From Takakia lepidozioides (taxonomy: Eukaryota; Streptophyta; Takakiopsida; Takakiales; Takakiaceae), in NCBI GenBank assembly GCA_030704615.1, contig CM060733.1, positions 33,480,001 through 33,544,000 on the forward strand: DNA of 64,000 nt, given 5' to 3'. The translations under genes were made by a program, and so were the position numbers. Numbering within the stretch: position 1 is the stretch's first letter; every line of letters starts with the position of its first letter. Below are positions 11,890 through 23,300 of this stretch, in pieces. The notes under the pieces were generated by a model. The model had not been told where the DNA came from. It saw only the letters and a list, made by a program, of their open reading frames with translations, and searched no databases.

Positions 11890-12660
11890 TTATAGTTATT
11901 TGGCTAAAAATAATGTCATTTTTTGGCTAAAATATAATAGGGTTTAGCCAGAACTTGTCGTCGTGGCCTTCTGTGGAGAAACAAAAACTTGGCACTAGCT
12001 GGCATCCTAAAAAGCCTTGATTGCCAGCTCCTCAGTTTGTTTGCTTCAGTAAGGAGGAAAGAGAGGGCAACTCTCATTTATGGAAATGTCAAAATGCTTC
12101 AACTGCTCTGTTTGTTCAGCTTGAATGCTATTCCAGTATAAAATGGACATTCTCAGGGAGGAAAGGATTGCTGTATGTCCCCTTCAATCCTGCAGAGCTT
12201 CATCTGGGCATGTCAATTATTGACATTGACATTAGATTGTGCACAGCTCAAAGTTCATCGGATCAGTGTGCCTGTTGCACTGCTAAGGATAACTAGTTTT
12301 CTTTTTCATGATAACATAAAAACTTTGCGAATTACATGTAATGTGTAGGAGTATTACATGTATGTATAGAAATAGTCCACTCGCAGATGAAGCCAGTGTC
12401 GGAACTCCTGATTATGATATTTTTCCACTCTGTTTCTATGTTACACCACACCACTTTACCAATAGTGCCATGTAAAGTTCTGCAGATGCATGGCAATGTC
12501 TCTAACAACCAATCAAGTCAATTGTAGTAGGCCATTAGTGTTAGACTACCCTTGGGCAGGAAGGGTTAGCTGATTCTGCTGCATCGAAGTATTCAACCTG
12601 CCTCAAATTTTTTCTACACAGTTTATAGATCACCATAAAATATGTGATAGGGCAGTATGG
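11890..12660. other. No gene seen
   Basis: Short open frames only (the longest is 91 codons, at 12021-12296), with no recognisable domain, tandem repeat or RNA gene. Its right end is the 3' flank of the sterol dehydrogenase copy on the minus strand. Confidence 0.5.
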
Positions 12661-12665
12661 ATTGG

Positions 12666-14335
12666 CTACTTCTGCTGCAAGAAAATTTGCATTCTGCTTG
12701 GTAATTTGCTGATGACGATTTCTGAGTATGAGGCGAGTGTTTCCCAGGCCAATGCCCATAGCTTGTCAAACTCTTCCTCAGGTTGCTCATAGATGTAAGG
12801 GGCGCCGAACGCTGAGAACAACCCAAGAAAGAGGAGCGTTTGAACCGAAAGCCGGCCAAAAAACTAGAGCACCCGCAACAGCAATATAACAACCTTGAAG
12901 AACAGAGTAAAATCCTTCCCCAGGACAATTTTTTCAAAATCTGATACGCCGGCGTTCCAAGCTGATCGCAATGCGACCGCTAGACGTTGAACAGTTTTTC
13001 AGAAATCTCCAACTTCGACTCCGATGAAGGTTTCGCAAGTGTGATTCCAAAACCTGGACTTGGAAAATAGCTGTAGGAGAAGACACCTAGCAGACCAACG
13101 AGAAGACTGTTTGCCAAAAAGAGAGAGCAAGGTGAAGCCAGATGTGAAGAAAAGGTAGATCCCCGTGACCAGCGAAACCAGAACCCCTAAACTCAGCTTG
13201 GCGTCTCGCCATAGCAGCACATCTGCTACTCTGTTGTTGCCAAGGAAAACATGCACCTTTGAAGAGCCTTTGAAATCCTTTCTCTCGGACTCGGGTTCTT
13301 CTGCTCGCAAGTGGGCAAATGAATCGATGGTGCGGCGGATACCCTCCTCAAGGGAAACCTGTGGAGTGTACCCCAGAAGCTTCGCAGCTCTCGAGCAGTT
13401 GAATTGTTCGGACCGTGGTCACTATCCGAAGTGCGATGGAGAGAACTGGGACGGCCGCACTCCCAATGGAGACAGCTGCTTTGTGATCCACTCGACAATG
13501 TAGGCAAGCGGCATGATCACCGCGATTGGGAGATGGTACTTAGGTCCTGGATAGCCAAGGCCCCCAACCATTTTAGAAACGAATACCCAGAACTTAATCG
13601 GTTCACAGTTGGTGATAAAAAAGCCTTTTCCAGATGCAACATCGTCACCAGGAAGCGTCCAGGAATCAGAGCTTGCTCAGCACATACCTGCTCGTGTGCC
13701 ACATTTTCCACGTATGTCCAATAAAAAAGATTCTCCCCGTCGCCTATTATGAACTTCAGTTTGCCGGCTTTCGCATTGGACACAAATGCAGGGATAGTTA
13801 ATCTGTCTCCAGGGCCGAAGATACCACTCGGCCGCAAGGCGGGAGTCCATGTTTCCCATTGGCAGCCAGTACCAATGCCTCCGCATGGGCCCTGGTATCC
13901 GAATAGAAATCGTTGTGTTTGTCAGGAATCGGAAGAGATTCGTCGCCATTGACAATGCCATGAACACCGTCAAATACAACACTAGGGGAGCTGGTGTGGA
14001 CGAGCTTGGTGACACCGCACTCCCAACAATCCTCAATCACATTGCGCGTGCCTACAACAGTCACATCATAATGGAGCTTGAAATTGTTGATGGACGAATC
14101 TGGGGCTGCCATGTGAAACACCACTGCCACTCCTTCCAAAGCCCGCACAACCTGCACCTTTTTTCTCAGATCTGCACACATATATGTACTGCGCTCGTCC
14201 AGTGGCCAAAGCACGGCTAAGAGGCCCTTCTTCGTCTCCGGGAGACATATCAAGTTGTGGTGCCAGGTCTATAATCCTCACAGCGAACCGCCCTCTCTCC
14301 AGCAGCTTCAGCACCACGTGACGGGCTGCGAAGCC
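12666..14335 (-). pseudogene. 3-beta-hydroxysteroid dehydrogenase/C4-decarboxylase with C-terminal reticulon domain, decayed copy
   Basis: The family removes the C4 carboxyl group during sterol synthesis in the ER. Reading 14335 down to the stop at 12666-12668 recovers the whole plant protein: a GGQGFAARHVV dinucleotide-binding start, VFHMAAPDSSINN, the segment HTSSPSVVFDGVHGI, RPSGIFGPGD, FIIGDGENL and YVENVAHEQVCAEQAL, ITNCEPIKFW, then a reticulon domain (VADVLLWRDAKLSLGVLV, hydrophobic hairpins) and the end YEQPEEEFDKLWALAWE. At least six single-base frame changes are needed (about 14185, 13853, 13665, 13430, 13090-13070, 12850). The catalytic YxxxK reads YSDTR, so the Lys is lost. No intron is needed over about 1.65 kb, which is unusual for this normally multi-exon gene and could mean a processed copy. 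No ATG is found before GGQGF. Confidence 0.85.
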
Positions 14336-14608
14336 CTGCCCCCCTTCGCAGAAGAGAGTTGCTAGCTTGCTTAGTTTCTCTCTTCCGTCCTGCTTCCTTC
14401 ATTTCGTGCTCTTCCTATACTCGTTTCTAAGCCTCCTTGCCTCCAAGGTTGTTTTTCCTTGCACCTCCAATTCATTTTTAAGGGCCTCTGTCCTGTTTGT
14501 TTCAAAAACAAAAAGAATGAGGGCTTCTATCCCCTCTTCAAAAAGTATGTAAAAAATATTTGTTTGTAGGCCAAACGGTTCTATGAGTCATGGTTTGGTG
14601 TCGCTGCC

Positions 14609-17600
14609 TTAAGTCCATCTCTCTAGTTTCAACTCTGTCAACTGCGTGATTGACTCTGGCAACTCAAAATCCTCCAGCCCCAACACGAGTGTTTTGAGCC
14701 GTGTAAGCTTGCCCATACACTCTGGTAACCTCACCCACACATCTTTGTTTAGGTAAGATGTCAACTGCAATGTCTCCAGCTTGGTGAGTTGAGCGATGCC
14801 CTCCGGGAAACTCACAACAACCTCACACCCCTCCTCCACGTCAATCATCAACTTGAGCGATTGTAAACCTTTGAGTTGGTCAACTATTCATAGAATTCAT
14901 TGGAATCAAGCATGGTTTTGATACACTGCCTGTAACCACGGATACAGTCTGTGAGTTGTTGAACCTGCCCAAGATCAGTCACGTGTAGCTCTTGCAACCG
15001 TGTGAGTCGGGCAACAGACTTGGGTAATCTGCCTGGAGGTAGCGTAAGCCATCGCAATGTTGTCATCTCGCCCACCCACGACCACATCGCTAACCGGTCA
15101 CAACTAAACATGTTAAGCGACTCCAACTCAGTGAGTTTGGTGATGGACTCCGGCAGCTTCTCCAGCCTGTCACAATTTGTCAAATCGAGTGATTTCAAGC
15201 CGCTAAGTTCGCCAATGGTCCAAGGCAATTCTAGAAGATGGCGACACTGCGACAAGTTCAGGTCTTGCAATTGTGCCAATAGGCCGATAGACTGCGGTAG
15301 TCTTTGCAGGCTCTCCATCCATTCAAGGTGAAGTTGTTGGACACCTGTCAACTGTCCCAGGGACTCTGGCAAATTCTCAATCTTTTTACATGAAGACAAA
15401 TCCAGCCTTCGTATCGCTTTGAGATCTCCCACAGACTTTGGGACTTTTTCAAGAGAATGACACAATGCAAGTTGAGCACTTGCAATCCAGTGAACTTTCC
15501 AAGAGTCTTTGGTAATCTTTTGAGCCTATAGCACTTGTCCAAGTTCAACTCTCGTAAAGATATTAACTTCCCAAACTCAAATTCTGGGATACCTCCAACT
15601 TTTCACATCTTTGCAAATGCAATACACGCAATTCGGAAAGGTGGGTGATACTCGCTGGCAACTCCTTCACATCAGAACCTTCCAAAGAGAGCCATCTCAA
15701 CTGGCTGGAATGCCTCCGGAGGGAGTACTGCAAAGTTGATTGTGTGGTTCTCCTCAAGTCCAGCAAGCGAAGCTGCGGCATCTGGCAAATTCAGAAGTTG
15801 AATACTCCACACAAGATCCATCCAATGAAAGGCCTCGCACAGCTTCCGTCACCTGGAGATATAATTTGTCTGTAGAACAGTACTAAACAGCTGAAAATGA
15901 GAGGAGACATAATAAAGACAACACGAGAATTCAGATACATTGACATCCTGACATGCATAGACAAAGTTCAAAGTCAAACCTGTTTGTGTTGAAGCAAATT
16001 TTCCACCATTTGCACCCTCCATAGCCGACTTTGACGTCCCGGCATGTCACCTGATTCTTCTACGACAATGTTTTGTCCCATGTCTCGCAACTGATCATGC
16101 ATGAACAATTCCCCCTCCTCCCCTACTTTCACAAGTGATCTTTCTTTTAGGTTTTCTAAGCCCAGGGTTGAATGTATGCGGCATACCGTTTCAAATTCCT
16201 TTATTTTTGGCCAATCATCCACGTGATGATAGTCAGCAAAGAAGCAAGCAATGTCCAGGAATGCTTCTTTCTCATCCTTGCACAAATCATCATAGCTAAT
16301 TTTTAAACGCTTTCATAGTGTATCATTGGCATCACCGCCCCACAAAGGCTGTGTTTTTTGCAAACGTTCCAAGGCCCCTTTCCATAAATTTTCATAATCT
16401 TTGGTTTTAAGGAATTTACCCATAACCTCAAGGCTCAATGGAAGCCCACCGCAAGCCGCCACTACGTCCTCTAAGAGTCTCCCCAACCTTGTCCTCCGGG
16501 GGTCTTCCTTTGTAAAAGCATGTAAGCTAAACAACTGCATTGCATCCTCCGGGTTTAGGAACGGCATGTCGAACATCCCACTCTCACCCAAATGGCTGCT
16601 TCGGCTTGTCACAATCACTTTGCTGCCACTTTGGTCAAGTTCGTTGGGTGTCTGCATGAGCAATGCTTTGAGCTGCTCCTCGCTGTCAGCATCATCCACA
16701 ACGACGAGAATCTTTTCCCCTGCAAGCTCTCTCTCAAGAATGTGTTGACGGTGCTCAAAACTTCCAATGAAGTAGTCGTCGAGTTGAGGACACAAGTCCC
16801 GCAAAAGCTGCTTTTGGACCTCAACAAGTTCCCTTGTTCTCACATCTTGTAAGAAGCTACATGCATTGAAATCCTCGTGCATGAGATGGTATAGCTCCTT
16901 CACCAATGTCGTCTTACCAATTCCACCCATGCCAACTATACCAAGAATTGGAAATTTCTTGAGTTTCTGCCGTACACTAGCACTGCATTCAGATAGTCCG
17001 ACCATGTTGTGTGTTGGGCGTGATGGTAGTCTTGCACGGCTGATGGAATTGGCCTGCCAAACGTTGTGGTAGCCGAATGAGTGCACATGTGGAAGTTTGA
17101 GCAACATAAGCACATGTTGAACATGACTACAAACTTACACCCAGTGACATGAAGGTCCCAAACATCCTACTATCAAGCAAATATCGTGGCCCATAGCCAC
17201 AAGGGAACAATGACTAAGATTCACTCCAAGATCCAAAACCACTGTAAAGGACCTTCCATCTAGAGAAAGGGGGGACAATGTGCTAGCACTACTGAGCTTG
17301 CTGCAAGCATGGATGCAGTACAAAGTTCTCAATAATGTTCAGCACTATGGGAATTGTCTAGTTACAGTAAGTACATCACTAATACCAGTCACAACTTGCA
17401 GTTTCAAAAGGCTTCAAAGGAGCAACATGAGCAGTTCATCCAATACATCAGAAGAAATCTATACATGTGTCTGGTGGAGGCTGTGTAGTTTGCTGTCCAT
17501 CTCTATTAACATGATCAAAACAATCATTTACACCACGATCTAAAGATCCTACCTCATCACGACATGTTCGTAGGAATTGCAAGAGCTGTTGGTAGCTTTC

Positions 17601-19035
17601 ATGTTGCTTGTTACTTGGCTGGCAAACTTCCAGGTGATCACTATCTTCAAGTTTGTAGTTGTGATGGCCAGACAGAGCCTGTGCAGAAGCGAACTCCACT
17701 ACCACCCTTTCCTGACAACAACGCAGGCTTCTTAGGCTGCTCACCTCTTGCCAAGTTCAAGGGGTGATACTCTTTGGGAAATTTGCAGAGAATTTTAGAA
17801 GAATTTCAGTAGTGATGCTACCATGCTGTTGAATATACCATCCAGACTTGCCTTGACTACTTCCCTATACTCCTGATGTGCACCCCGGACCCAAGCAATG
17901 CACTTCTAGTTTACAATAATCATTCCAATGCTATTTATAATGTTGGTGATCTATCTTCAGGCTTCACAACCTTGACATGCCCCATCCACAACTGAACCTT
18001 CAAATTAATGAGAGCGACAATAACTGTATTATGATGACGGATGCTCACCATATTTTTCAGGGCCTTTCCCTCTGCAAAAGCTTTCACATTGATGCAGCCG
18101 TCCTTGACTGTGTCATCAAAATCCACAGACAACTCTGTCATTCGCCGTTGGAAAGGTTCCAAATTTCGCATGAATCCTGCCCATTGTGGTCTGGCACCCC
18201 ACTGGAATTTGCTGCATTCACTGGCATACGCAGCTAGGTCTGAACCAGTATGAGGCACGGCATAGAACACCACACCTCGCAGATTCTTTACAAAGCCCTT
18301 GGCACATTGCACAGCTTTCCTATCCAAAGCATTGTTAACATGGATATGTCTGGTCCTAGCAGCCTCAACCACCAGACGTTTTACCACAAGCCCGCCAAAG
18401 CTGTGGCCTACCAGCGCAAATGGGTGCTTGTGACCGAGCTTCCAAGTTTCACTGCATAGAGAAAACCACTGTGGCTTTAAGGATTTAGCACGTCAATGGA
18501 ACTTTCAACCGTTCTATTTAAGTTAGAATCTAAGACTTGCCACTCGTGATTGTAAATGTAAATGAGCCATCCGGGCCTGCAAAAATCTGGATTGATGATT
18601 CCCAACAAGCAATGCATTTGGTCCATTTGGTATCAATTATTTATTGTCTTCAAATGCACCGTCAGAAATCGCAAATGTTTTGTGGATGATAAGAGAGGTG
18701 CTTTTGTGGGTTGACAGAGTCTGCAGGTGTAGGACAGACCTTGTGACTAGACTCTGCATCAGATTCTTCCCGATATCAGAGACGTCCTCTGTGCCCCCTC
18801 CATGATGCGATGTGGCATTTGCATCATACGACAGTAACAACACCCGCACGTTCCCACCCAAATCTTGTGGTAACCACTGCTGAGGCCAGCACACTTCCGA
18901 GTTGTTGCGCTGCACCCATGTACTCTTCCTCGGTGGGGCTTCACTAGAAAACTGCAGGCCATGAAAGAAGACCACGTCGAAGCTTGTGTGGCGTGGATTC
19001 TCTGGAATTGGCCATAGCTGCTGTACAGGATTCAT
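14609..19035 (-). pseudogene. HNL-type resistance gene: alpha/beta-hydrolase - NBS - LRR, broken
   Basis: Intracellular immune receptor of the hydrolase-NBS-LRR class known from liverworts. Exons in order with consistent phases: 19035-18740, 18451-18049, 17711-17553, 17053-15980, then 15852-14609. Exons 1-3 give an alpha/beta-hydrolase domain with HPFALVGHSFGG (nucleophile elbow GHSFG) and FYAVPHTGSDLA. The NBS exon shows the P-loop GMGGIGKTT, kinase-2 KILVVVDDAD, GSKVIVTSRSS, CGGLPLSLEVMG and MHDQLRDMG. The last exon holds about a dozen plant-type LRRs. Defects are an in-frame TGA at 16313-16315 in the NBS and at least three single-base frameshifts in the LRR part (about 15785, 15570, 15480). 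The splice sites remain clean, so decay is probably recent. It may still be transcribed. Confidence 0.85.
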
Positions 19036-19039
19036 CTGC

Positions 19040-20368
19040 GAGTTCTCACACAGCCGTGTTAAGGAGAAGTTACATCACCTCAGTGAGCTCTTAATCTTGG
19101 CACCTCTTAAGGGAATATTGTTCCGTGTGTTGGAGTATTGACTAATTTTCAACGGCAGATCTGATCACGACGATGACATCTGAAGCAGATCGGAAAACGA
19201 CAAACCCATACCAAAGAGTCCACGATCCAGAGCAATACCAACAACCAAACATATTTTCACTGCAGCTGAGCATCACAAACACATAACATGGGGAGTACAG
19301 CCAAATTGAGCAGCTGCAGAAGCTGTGCAGCTGAAGATGTGGAATGCATTCCAATAGCAGTCGCAGTCCTCTATATACAGGGAACACACGGAGGATATTG
19401 TGTTCAAGTGGAAGACACCTAGAAAAGATAGAAGGTGAAGCCCAGAAGGACGGTAATAAATTATAATGGTATCCCAACAAGCATGCAGTGGTAGGACGGG
19501 ACCTGCATTTTATGCTTCTCCTCCTTGTGTTTCTGATGTATGTGTGTCGTCTGAGAATTCACATGGCAATTTTGTTATGTGCAATTGAGTTGAGAAGATA
19601 GGCTGACGGAACGACATCTTGTTACCACGCGTTACCTTGAAGGAGACCACCAACCTCCTCCCTGCCATCTCCTACAATGGTTCTCTGGGGATGAAGAGAA
19701 TTGTGGGTTGTATGAGTAGCAAGTCATTGTGTCACAGAGACTTGCACAGACAGCCCTGTTTCATGCAACAACACATGAGGGTCTAGAAAAAGTATAGTTA
19801 GCTCCCTATCGACCTCATGCACGAAAATGTCAGAGCTTTCAATAAAATTTGTGAGGGCCTCCTTCCCAAGTCCCTCCTCATGCTGCAAGAAAAAAGAGGA
19901 TGAAAGCCTGGGAGAGAAGAGAAAAAAGAGAAAAAGACCAGATGAAATATTAATTCTGGGAATTTTAACCCGCGAGGGCGGGAATCTTAACCGCTCAAAA
20001 GACAATTTGATTAGATCCAACGGACGAGTAAACTGAAATGGCAGAGATATTTTGTGGAATAAATTATGACGATGCAACCCATCTAACTTTAGCAGTGTAC
20101 AGTGGGTCCTTGCGACGACGGGACAGAGGAAGGAAGAAGTATGGCTAAGATGGGCACCGAAACAATTGCATTCTCGGCTTTGTCTCATTGAATTCCTCTG
20201 CTCTGATTTGCGACTGATGTGTTTTTCTGAAAGATTGGGTGATGGGTTTTGTCTGGGTGAAGGATTGGTGATGGGTTTGGAGGCTGCTCCAGAGATGTAG
20301 AGAACAGAGTTGAGAGAGGGAGAGAGAGGATCGGAAAGGGAGATGTGAAGGAGTGAAGAGGAGCAATC
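19040..20368. other. Intergenic region between divergent HNL and ACS-like genes
   Basis: The HNL copy (minus) and the ACS-like gene (plus) point away from each other, so this 1.3 kb should hold both promoters. The minus-strand open frame at 19724-20374 (216 codons, Ser/Leu/Pro rich) overlaps the expected ACS leader and has no recognisable domain; I treat it as chance. The leader just before 20369 contains GA-rich tracts (GAGAGAGGGAGAGAGAGG), common in plant 5' leaders. No clear TATA box could be assigned. Confidence 0.45.
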
Positions 20369-23300
20369 ATGCACATAAATGGAGCAGCACTGGTGAAAGA
20401 AGGGAGCAATCAGAAGGGGGGAACCAGTCTGTCCCGCAGGGGTAGGAAGGCGCTCTCACCCTTCTCTCCATATATCAAGGCTGTGAACGATGCCAAGAAA
20501 AACCAGTGGTCGGCCTCGAACACCGATGGGTTCTTTCTTGTGAGTTCCTTCCCTTTCGCTCAGTGACTTGTCGACTGCAATTCCCACTCTATCTCAAGAG
20601 TGGGTAAGTTGATGGATTCAGGGTGGTGTGGATTCAAGTAAGCCCGACTCTTCTTCTTCCTTTTTAAGAATTCGAGGCTTAACAGTAGAGGTTTGTTAGA
20701 GTAGCCAGACTCCGGGGTTGACATCATGGTTACATTCTGCGCACGATTGTCACTGGGATATTCTTTTTGCAACTCTCAGGGAAGGAAGAACTAAAATTAT
20801 CTGTACAGAGCTCAGGTCAGTTCGACCTAGGATAGTGCTAGCGACAAATGTGGCCTGGATTTAGTGTACGCCCGTGGAGTGGGTGAGGCGCAAGGGGATC
20901 CTGATGACAGCCCGCATCCTTGTAGAGAAGAATGGGTGTCTGTACCTCTTTACATAAGCAGCATGTTATGAGATATAAGGTGAAGGGGCACACAGCGTCG
21001 ATTAGTTGCCTGATTTAATTTCCTCCAGGTCAGCTATGTATTGGGTTTGTGAGTGGGGCTGTCAATGGAGAATCATCATTAATAAGTGAAGCTATGTTAA
21101 TTCTGGGGGGAATTACTTCTTGATACCTGGCTGGCTTTCAAGAGTTCTGTCGAAGCAGGACTCGATGTGAAAGGCTTGCAGGCTACATGTCTAAAGACTA
21201 ATTTTGATTTCAAGTGGCAATATAGGCTTGTTCACACTAGCTAGATCTTGTCTTCTGAGCTGATTACCAATATGTGCAAATTTGCAAGTATGACACCACC
21301 ATGAGTGGTTAGTATGCTGTTTAGCTTGATTCTCTGTCCGTGCTGCACATTATATCTTACTGTAGAGTCCAAGTGCTTCTTTGGTGCCACCAACTTTTTG
21401 AAAGGAACTCAACTGCTCATTCCTTTTGTCTCAAGCAGGCCTATTCAGGCCCATGTTCTTCTTCAGCTGAGTATATCCTCCTTGAGGAAAGGTGCAACCT
21501 TTTTCTGGAAATCTCTTAGACTACTACGATTCCATCCAATCTGAAACCTCTGGAGTTTGTTACATGCAGCAAAGCCCTTTTTGTTGGTTATGTACAGCCA
21601 AGTCTGTGATTTTTGATGTTTGATCAGGTGTAAGCTATTGCTTGAGAGTATGGGGCCATGTGGCAGTGCTGAGCATGACCCCGCTGGTTGATGTTGGAAT
21701 TGACAGATGGCGACAGCTGAAAGTGTGTTGTCCTTTGACCTCATCCATGAGAAAATAAGGTATGTCAAATCTCTAGTCTCCATCCCCACAGAGGCTCAAG
21801 TGGATCTGAGATTGCCATGAGTATCTGTGTCTCTCTATTCTGTCAAAAATGTTCTAGGTTTTACTAGGGTTCTAGTTTTAAATGAAATAACATCATTATA
21901 AGACCTGCTGCTCGTGCAGAGAGCATTTTCTTAGTGTGAATGTTCGGATGTCAATTGCAGGAATTGCAGAGAGGTTCCAGCAACAGTTGGGTTGTATAGC
22001 AACTTCAGAGGGGGAGAGAGGCTGTGCCATGCACTTGCCAGCATGATGCAGAGGACTTTCATGGGTGTGGAGGTATTCAATCCCTTTTTGCGTGGGTTTA
22101 TATTGTAGTGGCCTGTCGGGCGAATATATTCCCTTGAAGCCCTGGAACTACCCTTTTTCTCATCCAGCAAGATTTTGTCGCAGAGATTGGTCAGGGAAAT
22201 AGTCAGTGCATGTTTAGTATGGGTGAAGATGCTATACATTAAAGAATGTACTCATAAGACATTTTTTGTCATAGCCTTGTGGCCTGCTATGCTATTCACG
22301 TTCTAGAGTGTGAGGTCAGATCCAGGGTGGCGCTTGCCTTGGCAATACCTGGGATTGGCAGTTCTGTATGAGAGTTTGATAAGTCTTTTACTATATTTAT
22401 TGTGTAGTGTTTCCAGTGAGATCTCTCTCTGTCTCTCCCCTATTATTTCTCTCTAAAATCTCTCTTGTTAGTGCTGTCCAAAATTGACTCAGCAGTGAAA
22501 AAGTAAGGCTCAGGGTCCTTACATCAGTCTTCTTGTATGGGTCACCTTGCTTCATTCGACCATTCCCTGCTCTATGGTGCAAACAACCTAGACCACTTAT
22601 TGCTGAAGACTGTGCATCCACCCTTGGGGAATGTTTAGTATCCAGTAGAGGCAGAAATGGCAGTCACTATTGCCTACAAAAGTACTCTAATTTGTTGATC
22701 AGCTAATAATCTTCAAGTTTCCCTCCTCTTTTCTTGAATTGGCTATTTTGTGTTGATCTTTGATTGTAATTGACATGTTTGTCGTTGTACAGGTCAATCC
22801 AGCTCACATCTGCATTTCCAGTGGCGTCACTGCGTGAGTTCTTGGCTTGAATTTTGTCCTCCCCCTTGTTGGGGTACTCATGTACATAGTCTACATATAA
22901 GTAAGATGGTTCAGAGGCTAAGTGCTATATTTTCAATTTAAATCCGGTATGCGCACCTACAAGTGCACCGACTATGATAGGATCTTTGTAGCCTTAGACC
23001 ATCACTGCGATATTGTTGTCTACCAGCCATTTCGAAAACAGTCCTCCTCTGTATATGTGTCTACTATTTCACAGCAAGTGTATGTAGATACACTGTACAG
23101 TTTGGTGTCATGTAGATTTGATTCACATTCTTCTGGGGTATTGGAAGGGCAGTGTGTTAGATCTCTTCTTCTTTGCTACCTGCGATCCTGGAGATGGGTG
23201 CCTTATTCCTGCACCTTACTTCCCGGCCTTTGACAATGACATGGCGATCCGGGTGAGCCTCCTCATTACCTTGTGCACAATCTCATCTTTGCTTTCCCTT

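Noticed and set aside
12666-19035. Assembly base errors as the general cause of all frameshifts
   Set aside because: The neighbouring 12-exon ACS-like gene and the gag-protease frame show no indels over kilobases, so most frame breaks look like real decay; local errors cannot be fully excluded.
19724-20374. 216-codon minus-strand ORF
   Set aside because: Overlaps the leader of the ACS-like gene, low-complexity Ser/Leu/Pro composition, no known motif.
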